DNA of 64,000 bases from Gnetum montanum (lineage: Eukaryota; Streptophyta; Gnetopsida; Gnetales; Gnetaceae). Below are positions 45,475 to 55,458 of the stretch, piece after piece. Each line of letters begins with the position of its first letter. Position 1 is the stretch's first letter. A model generated the notes under the pieces. That model worked only from the letters and a program-made list of their open reading frames with translations, was not told where the DNA came from and did not search any database. Both the position numbers and the translations under genes were made by a program. The DNA lies in contig MNCI01017638.1 of assembly GCA_015680685.1 (NCBI GenBank), forward strand, positions 292 to 64,291, read 5' to 3'.

Positions 45475-47640
45475 AAATTATACAACAATGGATCGGACCT
45501 GGAGGGAACACTTAGAATGGACTGGTGCTGGAGTAGTTATGCAAGGAACAGGATTGATGGCATGCTGATGGATGGCCAATGGAAAGTGCAATCTTGGCAT
45601 CGGTAGCAACAGACTTCTTCTTTTCTTGGAGAATAATAGGAGAATGATTATAGCACCAAGAATAATGGAATAAAATTGCAAATGAGGTGAAAAAGAAGGG
45701 GTTTCATCATTAGATCTTGAAGCATAAAAAGTTGAAACATACATAAGTGGAAGATCAATTAGGTACCTTATGTAATGTATCCCTCATCATCATCAAGAAA
45801 TAAGCTTTAGTGTACTTACCTATAATGCCAATCCATCAAATATTTATAGGTAGGTCCTTCTCAAAGTAGGCACTTATTCTTTCTACCCTTGTGAAATCCA
45901 TTAATGAGACACCTATAAATTCTTTATAATGAATGAAGCATTACCATCAATCAGAAGTCCATATACTTGGATGACCAAATATTATTCTTTGCATTGCTTG
46001 ATAGACTTCCTTTCACATACAACAATGGAAACAAATGAATATGAAGAAATTGGAGAATGAAAGGGGGATAAGAGAGAGAAGATGAGAGTGCAACATCACT
46101 AGATCTCCAACCAACCATTTAATTAGTTCATGAAGCACATGAGCATGTCCTTCATCCCATGAGAAATCTTCTACCACATCCTTTCACAGGCACTCATCTA
46201 TATAGTAGGGATTAACTTCTAAGTCTTCCTTCCAGGTGTTAGCTCATACCTATCACTTCTAGTGCCATCTATCCTTGATTATTCTACAGTATAATCATTG
46301 GTGAAACTACATCAAGTCAACATGTTAATGAATATCTAGAAGTTAAGATTGTACTTTGGATTTCCTCCATTAGTGCATGTATGCACAATAGGTTGTTTGA
46401 ATTTTCCTCTACTAGAAACCTCTTATTGATATTCTTGGCTATGCTAACCAATCCCACATCCTAACAATGAATCATAATATCATGACCAATAAGGAAAAAT
46501 TTTCTAGATTTAAATGTGATTAAGGGATGGATCAAGGAATGATGATCAACCCTTTGAATGAATGATTAGGGATTTTGGATAGAAGTAGTACTTGACATTA
46601 CTAAGATTCACTAAGAGAGATACTTCTGGGCCTTCATGGACAAGGGTAAAGATAACCAAGAGGTTAGTTTAGACTATGTTATTTTGGAAGGTCAAGTGAT
46701 CTAGATAATGGGTTAAATAGAAGAAAGGTTTACATAGGCATGGGTTCAACCACTAATTTAACTTGGACATGAGAAATTATGAGATCTATTTGGAGGGTAA
46801 CATATTAATTTACATGGAATAATAGACTTGAAATTACATTGTTCTTTCCATCATATTTTGTCTTTTTTTTTCTTCTTTTATGTATCTTTCCTATATTTTG
46901 CTTCTTTTGTCATTTTCATTAATATATAATTTTTTCATATATATTTCATGTTTTCATTCATCATTTTTTTCATCATATATATTTTCTTTTCATTTCTTGC
47001 ATGAATAGGTTCACATGACATACATAGGTTCATGAGATCACAAACCTCTGCTAACTAGGATGGCTACTCAAAGAAGCACATGTAGCTTAGTCCAATCATA
47101 CCAATTAGACCCATCCAATGGCTACAAGGGTCCTTGATAATACACCCTTTTCTTACAAGTAACTAAGAAATTTTCAAGGATTTTGGAGCTCACACCCTAT
47201 GATGTGTGAAACAATACAATTTTGCATGTTATAATCAATCTTCATCATGTAGCTTTCACCCCATGAAACCCAAGGTGCAATTTCATTGTAAATTTGAAAA
47301 TTGTAATCCACAATGGAAAATTTCACATACTTTATACTTTTGGGGCTGAAAAATACCTCATAAGTGGTCAAAGCCTCATTCCCCAAGTGAAAAAAGTCAC
47401 CCAGTGTCTATATTTGGGCTTGGGGTGGGGGGTGGTAAAAAATGCCTTTTGGAATGCCAAAAAAGGCAATTTGATGGGTTTTATGGTGGGTATGCATTTT
47501 TCTACATTGGAAACACATGTAGGGAGATAGATCTCAACTATCCCCAGTGTGGTAGGGTGGAGGGTTTGGAAATTTTTTTCTCTTCAACATGGAGATCAAA
47601 TGCACAAATTAGAAAGTTTTCTCCAACCTTGAAAATTTTC

Positions 47641-47762
47641 CCCCCTTAGCTTGGAAAGTTCCCCCCCCAATGTGGAAGTTCCCCCTAGCTTGGAAACTTT
47701 CCCCCCTAGCCTAGCAAGTTTTCCCCCAGTGTGGAAAATTCAATCCCCTAACATGGAAGCCA
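47641..47762. repeat. Minisatellite, about 6 copies of about 21 bp
   Basis: Imperfect units of the type CCCCCTAGCTTGGAAACTTT, alternating with CCCAATGTGGAAGTT forms. Confidence 0.8.
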
Positions 47763-48070
47763 CAAGAAGCAAAATTCATTAATTCATGCACTTCAACGTT
47801 GACTAGCCACTTCAACAAGCATGGGGGAGAGCTTAGCATGGAAGATTCATCTCCAATGAGTAAGGTGTTCCTATGTTACTATTTATAGTAAATAGAATGA
47901 TCATTGGGGAAGCATTTACTATGTATGGTAACCCCCCAAATTTGGGCACCCATCTCACCTAAATTTATAGCAAATTTGTAGCCATTTTTTCAGCCAAATT
48001 TGTAGTTGCTTCATAGCCAATTTGCAACCAAATCATGGCCAATTTATAACCCCATTCATGGCCCAAAGAT

Positions 48071-48084
48071 CCTATAAAAGCAAG
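48071..48084 (+). promoter_or_regulatory. Candidate TATA box upstream of element F
   Basis: CCTATAAAAGCAAG lies about 2.9 kb before the F gag start. An AATAAAG occurs at about 49532. If both belong to one LTR, solo LTR E has inserted inside it. Confidence 0.3.
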
Positions 48085-48515
48085 CCTCTAACACCATTTA
48101 CAGGTTCAACATTTTTTGACAAGATTCAACAATTTTTGGTTCTAGAAGTTTGAGCAATTTTTGACAAAGTTTAGTAATTTTTAACCATAATCGAGCAATT
48201 TGCATACACACAATTTCATACTTGGGCCATTTTCAAGCACTCAAGAGCTCTTGCAAGTTTCCATATTTACATTCTTCTAAACCCCAACGTAGAAGCATTG
48301 TGGCCTTGAGAATCGGTGGATTTTTGGTGTCAACAATACATTTCTGGGATTTCCAAACCCCAATGTAGAGAAATTTGGCACACAAATTTTTCACCTTTCT
48401 GACCCCCTAATTAGTGACCCAATTAGTAGATCCAAGGTTATAGTAGTTGATGAGACGCGATATCACGTCTTCCCTTGCGATATCGCGTACGCGATATCGC
48501 GGTTCACCGCCATAT

Positions 48516-48526
48516 CTATAAATAAG
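48516..48526 (+). promoter_or_regulatory. TATA box in solo LTR E
   Basis: CTATAAATAAG, just downstream of the U3 palindrome as in LTR A. Confidence 0.65.
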
Positions 48527-48928
48527 AGGTGGCACTCTCCTCATTTCCAAATCCTGGCTAGAAGTAGCGAAGCTCTGGTAGATTGATCACTCTAGAGTTA
48601 GAATTTTTCCCATGTGCCCGCAGTAGGAGTCCTAGAGTGAACGGCTCTTTATTCGAGCAGCTTGTAACCTGAACCCAAGTTGTGTACGGCAATAAAGATG
48701 AACTTGATTGGATAAACCTTGCAGTACATGGTTTTATTGTTGTTTATTTACTGCTTTCCTAGTGCGCACAAGTACGACTTGATTACGAGCGTCTACGGAC
48801 CTGTACGGCTAATTAAGGAATGGGCTGCTTGTCGCAACGTGTGAGTACGACTTGACTACGACCATTGACTGCTTGGTAACCCAGTAGCGTATTCCAGGAT
48901 TCTGCGCTTGGTAATCCCAGTAGTAGTC

Positions 48929-49055
48929 NNNNNNNNNNNNNNNNNNNNNNNNNNNNNNNNNNNNNNNNNNNNNNNNNNNNNNNNNNNNNNNNNNNNNNNN
49001 NNNNNNNNNNNNNNNNNNNNNNNNNNNNNNNNNNNNNNNNNNNNNNNNNNNNNNN
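48929..49055. other. Assembly gap of 127 N
   Basis: It falls within the U5 of solo LTR E. Comparison with LTR A suggests that about 190 bp or more is missing beyond the counted Ns. Confidence 0.9.
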
Positions 49056-49371
49056 GTCTGGTAAGTGGGAACGGATGCTGACGCTAGTTAATTTAGACTT
49101 AGGAAATTAGTTAGAGTTAGCTTAGTTTCTCAACCCTTTCCTCTGATAGCATAGAAGATAAACCGAAAAATACCAAAAAAATCATATACCTCAGACTTGC
49201 TTAACCATACACCGTGACACTTACAAGCAAGCCTGGGAAGACAACGAATGATTAACCCCAAGTGTTTCTTGTGGTGTTAAGGCATTTAGTCTGCGGAGTT
49301 TGACTGGATCGCACGTGCACGCTCGTATTCGTATGGTTGAGTGTAGGGGTACCTCGCCACTCATTAGTAGT

Positions 49372-50982
49372 GAAGGAAGGTTTGATAACATTAAGAGTGG
49401 CTTATCACCTAGATCGTGAAGCACATCTCATTGGCTTCAACAGGCTTTGAATTCTTGCTCAAGTGAACCTCCTTTTTGCTCATCCAGGCATCATTTGTAC
49501 ACATTTATCTAACTTATTCTTTATTCTTTCTTAATAAAGTGTCAAGTTCTAATTTTTATGTTCAAAAGTAAATTTTATTTTTTATGCATTATTTAGATAT
49601 GTTTATATTCCCATGCTTTGCATCTCATAAGTTCTTAGATCTGCTAGACTAGCCAGGGTACCTCAGATATCATTTTTATCATGGAGCCCTAGGGATTTAA
49701 GGTTGGAAAACTACTTACACTGGCAATCGAGGTTTAAGGTTGGATCCTTTATTTTCATTCTAGCAATCGAGGTTTTTGATCAAAATAATTTTTCTTGGCA
49801 CTAGAAGGATGGCCTTTGCCTAAATTCTATAACTAGATCTATTATTTTCATTGCCATTTGCAAGCTTTCTCTTGAATTTTTGTTGCCAAAACCTTTGAGG
49901 AATCAATGCTGGTCTTTCCCCCCCTTGTGACCAAAACTGCAGTGTGAAAGTTGTAGATGGTTGGGCTTTGGCTTTTCACAACACTTGCTATGAATTTTAC
50001 AGCCCAAAGCCAATGTTGATATTACTTTCTCCTTATTATTTTTACTTCCAAAATAATTTTCTCTAGATTCTAAAGTGGGTGATTCAACTCATCCATGAGT
50101 TGGATTTCCCCCACTTTTCCCAGCTAAGATAATTAGCAGTTGGCTAAAACCAATTTTAGTGAAAAAAATACTAACATTTCACTTTGGTTTTCAGCCTTTC
50201 CTTCCATCAACGTTGAGGTAGGAGGTGTGAGATTCCCATCATCTCACCCTTCCTCTTTCCCCCCTCTACCATCCCTAGTGTGGAAGTTGTTGTGAGGCTA
50301 GTGTTAGTGAATTTTGAAATCAATTTTATAACTAGATATACTTTTGTTGCAAGTTCAAAGCCATTTTCTAGCCGAAACTCTTGAGGAATTCAATGCTGCC
50401 TTTACCCTCATCCCCTTGTGGTAGAAAACTCAATGTGGAAGCTACAAGTGGTTTGGGTGCTAGATTTCACAACATCTACTATGAATTCCTAGAGTAAAGC
50501 CAATGTGGAAGCCTTACTAAACATTTATTTTTTGTTGCCATATTCTTCACCATTAAACTAACATTGGTTTCTATGCCAACCAAGCCTACTTTTTTATCCT
50601 TTTTGGTGAAATTTGGAAGCCTACCAAAACCATCTTTGGAAACTACTAAGTTTCCAGTTTGATCTTCAAACTTACCCCCCCCCTCTCCAATAGTGGAATA
50701 AGGTGTGAGAGTTTTATTATCTCATCCCCATCTTTCTCCCTTACCATACTCATTGTAGAGGCACTTGGAAAGTCAACTTGGATAAGGTTTGAAGCCAACA
50801 TTGCCAATATTCTATTTCTAGTAAAGGGGTAATCCTCCCTTATCCCCCACTTACTAATTATAGTAAATACATCATTTTTGTCATTTTTAGTTTCTCTAAG
50901 AGTTTTTGAATTTCATTCACTGGTACTTACTCCTATTTTACCATTTATAGCCTATTCTTAAGAAATCCTTAGCATTATAACC
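49372..50982 (+). other. Leader of element F, no gene seen
   Basis: About 1.6 kb before the F gag ATG. It has several CCCCCC runs followed by (A)GTGTGGAAG or AATGTGGAAG words (49942, 50279, 50439, 50503), irregularly spaced. I could not identify a primer-binding site. Confidence 0.4.
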
Positions 50983-53330
50983 ATGCCATTTCAAAAATCC
51001 ACCAAATTTCCCTTCACCTTCACTAGCAAAGATCATAACCAACAAGTCATGAGGGTGTATGATCCAAAAGATGCTACACTCATTGAGTGTAGGCGATATT
51101 TGGAGTTAGAAGAAAGAGTCTTGATTTTGCAGTCATTAATGAAGATAGTTATAACTTCATTTATACCAAAATATAGGTAGACATGCTGATTTCACAAATT
51201 GAAGCTAAGGCTATAAGGGATTTTGAGCTCATACACATGGGTGGGAAAGAGCACATCCCTTCTTTGTATGAAGAAATCCCTCTTAACGACATCTATTCTA
51301 GTGTCATTGCCCAATTGATTACTGCAAAAGAGGAAGATTACCAACCTACGTTTGCGGAACAACAGGAAGAAGAGGATGAGTTTAAAGTAGAATATAAGTC
51401 TAAAAACATCCTTGGAGGACTATTCCAACAAACATCCCTCAATGTCATAGAACTTTTTCCTAATGCTTTGGTTTTCTTCACGGGCATGGTGCTACCATCT
51501 TCCAGTCCTCCATACCCTACTATGGTATATCCCATGTTGGTTGTAGCCACACATCACGCTTAGTCAATGCCACAAACAACAAGCTATAACACATTAATGT
51601 CATTTACAACATCAACTCGACATGTAAAATCATCAAAAATGGCTTTTACCACTGCAAATCCATTAAATACTTACATGGGGTCTACCATGAGACCCCCAAC
51701 AACACAAGGGTTGCACATCACATTTGTCCCATTTGTGCCTCAAGTACCAACACAAACACCTTTTTCTTTGTTTGGCCCACAAGCCACAACCATAGCACAA
51801 CCTTTTCCTTCTATCATGCAACCCATAATGAGGCCACAACCCTCACAACAAATACTATAACATTATGTACAAACCTCACAAATTATGGGGCCATCGCAAG
51901 GCTTGGATCAAGCTTTGCAAATGATCCAAGACCTAATAGAGGAGTTGAAGAGGCGTAAAGCCTCTACCACAGAAATTACTAAGATTATGGCTTCTACTAG
52001 GATGATTTCATAAGTCTTGTAGTTCCACCTTTGATACTTCCTCCTAGTGTCACCATTCCACAATTTAGCAAATACAATGGGGAAGGTGACCCTAATGCTC
52101 ACCTTATTACCATTTGATTTGAATGTTTTCTCTTGCAACCATGGCCACATATCATCATAAGGATTTTTCCTATGTCTTCAATTGGGAAAGCACTTGATTA
52201 GTATCATGCATTTCCTAGAGGATTCATATCCTCTTTGGAGGACTTAGTAGCCCAGGTTGTCAACCACTTCAAGTATAACTTAAAGCCTAACACAACGCTT
52301 GACCAACTCATGAAGGTCAAGCAGAGGTCCTTAGAACATGTGTAAAAATTCATTCAGTTGTGGAATGGATTGTTGAATAAAATACTAGAGCTCATAGCCA
52401 AAGATCACTTGTTAACCATATTCAAGGGAGTAGTTAATGATGCTATCAAGTCTAAACTCTACTACCTTGATCCATAGTCTCTTAGCCAAGCATTCTCATA
52501 AACTAAAAATATAGAGGATGCTGCGAAGGCTAGCCATGATCTAGCCTACATATTACATAAAAACCAACATACTTGAAGAGACAAGAAAGATAGTAAACAA
52601 AACAACACTACCATAGCAACTGTAACCAAGGAAACCAAGATCATGAACTAAGGTCCAAAGGTTAGCCTGCCCAAGGCCCCCATCAATAATTACAGTAACC
52701 AACCATCAACTTCTGGGACCATTGCATTGATAACAAGTAGACCTAAGTTTGAAAGGAAGGATAGGTCTAAATATATAATAATGCCTTTAAAACCATTTGA
52801 GTTGCTAAACCAACTATTAAGAAGTGGATACATACAACATAAACAAATGACTGAAGCCACTTGAAAGAAACATGAGTGACTATGTGAAATAGCCAAAGAC
52901 CCCACTCAGGCAATGAAGGATGATACCCAAGTGCCTAAATACTTCTAGTTAGACCACTTCTGTCATTATCATCAACTGCCTGGTCATGGTATAGACTTCT
53001 ACCTTGTGTTGAAGGATGACCTACAAAGGATGATAGATAGCGGAAAATTGGTCTTAGATGCTTGTAACCTAGTTTGGCCACAAAACCAATTGATGTAGGT
53101 ATACAAAGACTCGTTGAATGCTAATGATAGCCCCTATGTTATTACAACATTCAACATTGATGACAATCGAAGACCTACAAGAGAACCATTTATGATTCAA
53201 GTACCCCTCTACAATGAAAGGGCTTCTTTAGCTTTCCATAGCTCAAGATCCTCCTTTGTTGTGAGAGTAACATCACAAATGCCTTTAGGAGAAACCTTTT
53301 GTCATCAAGGTCTCTCAACCCAATAGAATC
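50983..53330 (+). pseudogene. Gag of element F (Tat/Ogre-like, decayed)
   Basis: Start MPFQKSTKFPFTFTSKDHNQ at 50983. A one-base frameshift near 51150 joins it to DMLISQIEAKAIRDFELIHM. A Pro/Thr/Gln-rich linker (51450-51860) and a short coiled coil (ALQMIQDLIEELKRRK) follow. The Gag core lies at 52030-52560: TIPQFSKYNGEGDPNAHL after a frameshift, then NTTLDQLMKVKQRSLEHV and LLNKILELIAKDHLLTIFKG. Near 52955-53050 FCHYHQLPGHGIDFYLVLKD and LQRMIDSGKL reproduce the Cys-His knuckle of Tat/Ogre gags (C-x-x-H-GH-C-LK-LI), with its last Cys lost. Stops replace Gln and Trp codons. Confidence 0.75.
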
Positions 53331-53501
53331 CAAACAGCCATAGCCCAAACAACTATACAATGACCCCTTGTGGTGGCTAATGCTATTGCCTCTTCCTCAT
53401 AACCAACAGCTGACAACCAAAAACTTTCAGCCAACCAAAGGAAGGAAAATAAGCAAAAGCCTAAAAACTAGGGAGATAAGCAAACAGAGGCATGAAAGGA
53501 A

Positions 53502-54340
53502 GTGGATCCATTAAAGCCCACTCCCATTTCAACTATACCTATGACCTCCTCTGTCCCATCTCATTCAACCAACAAGTCACAAGAGCACACTAAAGCCCAT
53601 AATCAAAATAACCAAAAAGAGCCACAACCTAAAACTAAAGTTTACATTTTGGAATGCATGGAGGAAGTAAAGCACAATCGAGGTGACAAGCCCACAATCA
53701 TTGACAAAAACTTTCTTAGTGGAATGGAACAAGTCAGATAATTGCTCAAGTGAAAAAATAAAATCCTAAAATTATATGACTTGATCATGACTTCCACCAT
53801 ACATTGTGAGGTGCTAGTCAAAATGTTGATGTCCATACCCATTAGTGAGGATATTCTCACTAATGAGGAAGCCATCCATGTAGTGATTATTCCTCCCTTA
53901 CCATGGGAGAAGAAGTCAACACCCTTAACATTTTGTGATAGTGAAATTAAGGTTAATCCCCAAAATGACAAAGTGAATATAGCCTCTTTATTCATAACCA
54001 TATGTGTAGGAAAATTTAAAATACATTGGGTGCATGTTGATGATAAAGCTACAACCAATGTCATCCTATGCAGCATCATTGAACGCTTGGGTTTAACTGA
54101 GCAAGCACAACCTACAACCATCATAGCTCTTAAATCCTTCAATGGATCAAGAGTTGCTATCAAGGGATCTCCTTGGATTTTGTAACTAGAGAACAATTCC
54201 CTACAACCACAAACTTCTTAGTGGTGGAGAGATACCAGGATTTAGCTTGACCTTGGGAAGACCTTGGTTGCCTTAGTTGCAAGTTGTGTTCTTGCCTATC
54301 CATCAAGAAATTCACCTTCCTTATGAAGAAGGTGAAATCA
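53502..54340 (+). pseudogene. Protease of element F (decayed)
   Basis: 53781-54185 is open and reads IKVNPQNDKVNIASLF, then FKIHWVHVDDKATTNVIL at the position of the retropepsin active site. In relatives this is VDGG-or-DSG-A-x-NV, so the Asp remains but the Gly is gone (DDKA). TTIIALKSFNGSRVAIKG follows. After a stop and frameshift LGRPWLP reappears near 54255-54275, the conserved C-terminal protease motif. A proline- and lysine-rich lead (53502-53741) carries PLKPTPISTIPMTSSVPS. Confidence 0.65.
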
Positions 54341-55458
54341 TCATTCATGATGAAAACATAACTCCCCTAGCTATCAATAATGTGGACATAGAATAGGGGT
54401 TCATAGTAGAGCTTCAAGCAGAAGCTCCATGCCATGAAGAGCAGAAACCCAAGATAACCAATGATGATAACATAGGTAATGGGATACATTATGGGATGAA
54501 CTTCCTTTTAACATCATAAGTGAAGGGGATGATGAGTATAAGCTTATGCAAAGTAGGCCTTAGTCATTCCCTAATCTTGAAAAGATTAGGAAGAGTCTAC
54601 ATAGGTAAAGTTTATCTTAACCTTCCCATGTGTCTATGACCAGATGCAACGATATCCAAATAGCCTTATTTTGTTTTTGCAATTTATTATATCTTTGTTA
54701 TTTTATGCATGTAGCCTAAGTTTATTTGCATTGTTACCTATTTACTACAAACTTTCTTTAATTTTACTTATGTTTTAAACATTAAAAAAGTGTCTCTTTC
54801 AAACTTGGTCCACCATGACCTTAAACTAGCATTCTCATCTACTAAGACATTAAACTGGCACAATGGTCCACTATGACCTTAAACTACCATTCTCGTCTGC
54901 TAAGATGTTAAACTATTACTATGGTTTTCTAAGACCTTAAACTAGCAGCTTAGCCACAATCACACAATATAACCTATGCTCATGATTTCCTAAAACTCGT
55001 AAACATTCCTTTTATTATTATATCTCCTTTTTTTTAGACTATGATCACATTGATTTAATGTTGTAGCCAAAATGTCAATATAGCCATGGTTACAACAGCT
55101 ACTACTATGAATGCATATAGCCAAAGTAAAACCAATATTTAAATTTAAAATTAAAATGTTCATGACATATAGCCATAACCACAATGTGTAGTAATGATGC
55201 CAAAGAATAATCATCCATAAATAGTTTTGGCTAACCATAGCCATCAACATAAAGAGAAAAACAAATAACCAACAAGAAAAACTAAAGGAGGCTGCAGAGT
55301 GGCATCTAGAGGAGGAAGTCATGGATCATTCCCACCCTTATTGCTAGGGTTACCAATGTCTCCTAAGGCCTAAAATGCAACAACATATAGCTAGTTAGTA
55401 ACCTATAGTGAAAATCATAACTTAAAACAAAAACTAAAACATAAAATATATCAAATCT
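54341..55458 (+). other. Spacer after element F protease, no RT
   Basis: Peptide-like reading continues to about 54640, then the sequence is non-coding. No RT motif is visible. It contains a 58-bp tandem repeat (54807-54949). Confidence 0.45.
54807..54949. repeat. Tandem repeat, about 2.5 copies of 58 bp
   Basis: Units start GGTCCACCATGACC at 54807, GGTCCACTATGACC at 54865 and GGTTTTCTAAGACC at 54923. Each contains two internal TTAAACTA/TTAAACTG words. Confidence 0.85.

Larger units (their letters stand above)
35089..45628 (+). mobile_element. Element D: Athila-like retrotransposon nested in the 3' LTR of C
   Basis: Plus-strand element whose 5' LTR starts precisely inside C's 3' LTR, so it is younger than C. 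It has a short 5' LTR, primer site, gag, protease, RT, a truncated RNase H, integrase and a 3' spacer homologous to B. The spacer is broken at 42660, and a piece of it reappears after the N at 45474 (45478-45622 matches the reverse complement of 10190-10300). No 3' LTR is found. Protein similarity to B is high throughout, and D keeps some residues B has lost. Confidence 0.85.
45629..48447. other. Unassigned AT-rich DNA, possibly 5' flank or LTR of element F
   Basis: No supported gene. 46850-47000 is T-rich. 47300-48440 contains repeated C-run plus (A/G)TGTGGAAG words also found in the array at 60.9-63.7 kb. A promoter-like CCTATAAAAGCAAGCC lies at 48071. These shared words suggest that both flanks belong to element F, perhaps as LTRs, but I cannot define ends. 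Confidence 0.35.
48443..49371 (+). mobile_element. Solo LTR E of the Athila-like family, with target duplication
   Basis: A single LTR (48448-49366) is flanked on both sides by GTAGT (48443-48447 and 49367-49371), with no internal region: the product of recombination between the two LTRs of a former element. It starts TGATGAG and ends CTCATTA (last C changed to T). It carries the palindrome CGATATCGCGTACGCGATAT at about 48477-48500, TATA CTATAAATAAG at 48516-48526 and AATAAAGATG near 48691. A 127-N gap interrupts U5. It is most similar to LTR A. Confidence 0.92.

Noticed and set aside
47641-47762. Possible CRISPR-like array
   Set aside because: Units are contiguous without unique spacers, and the DNA is eukaryotic.
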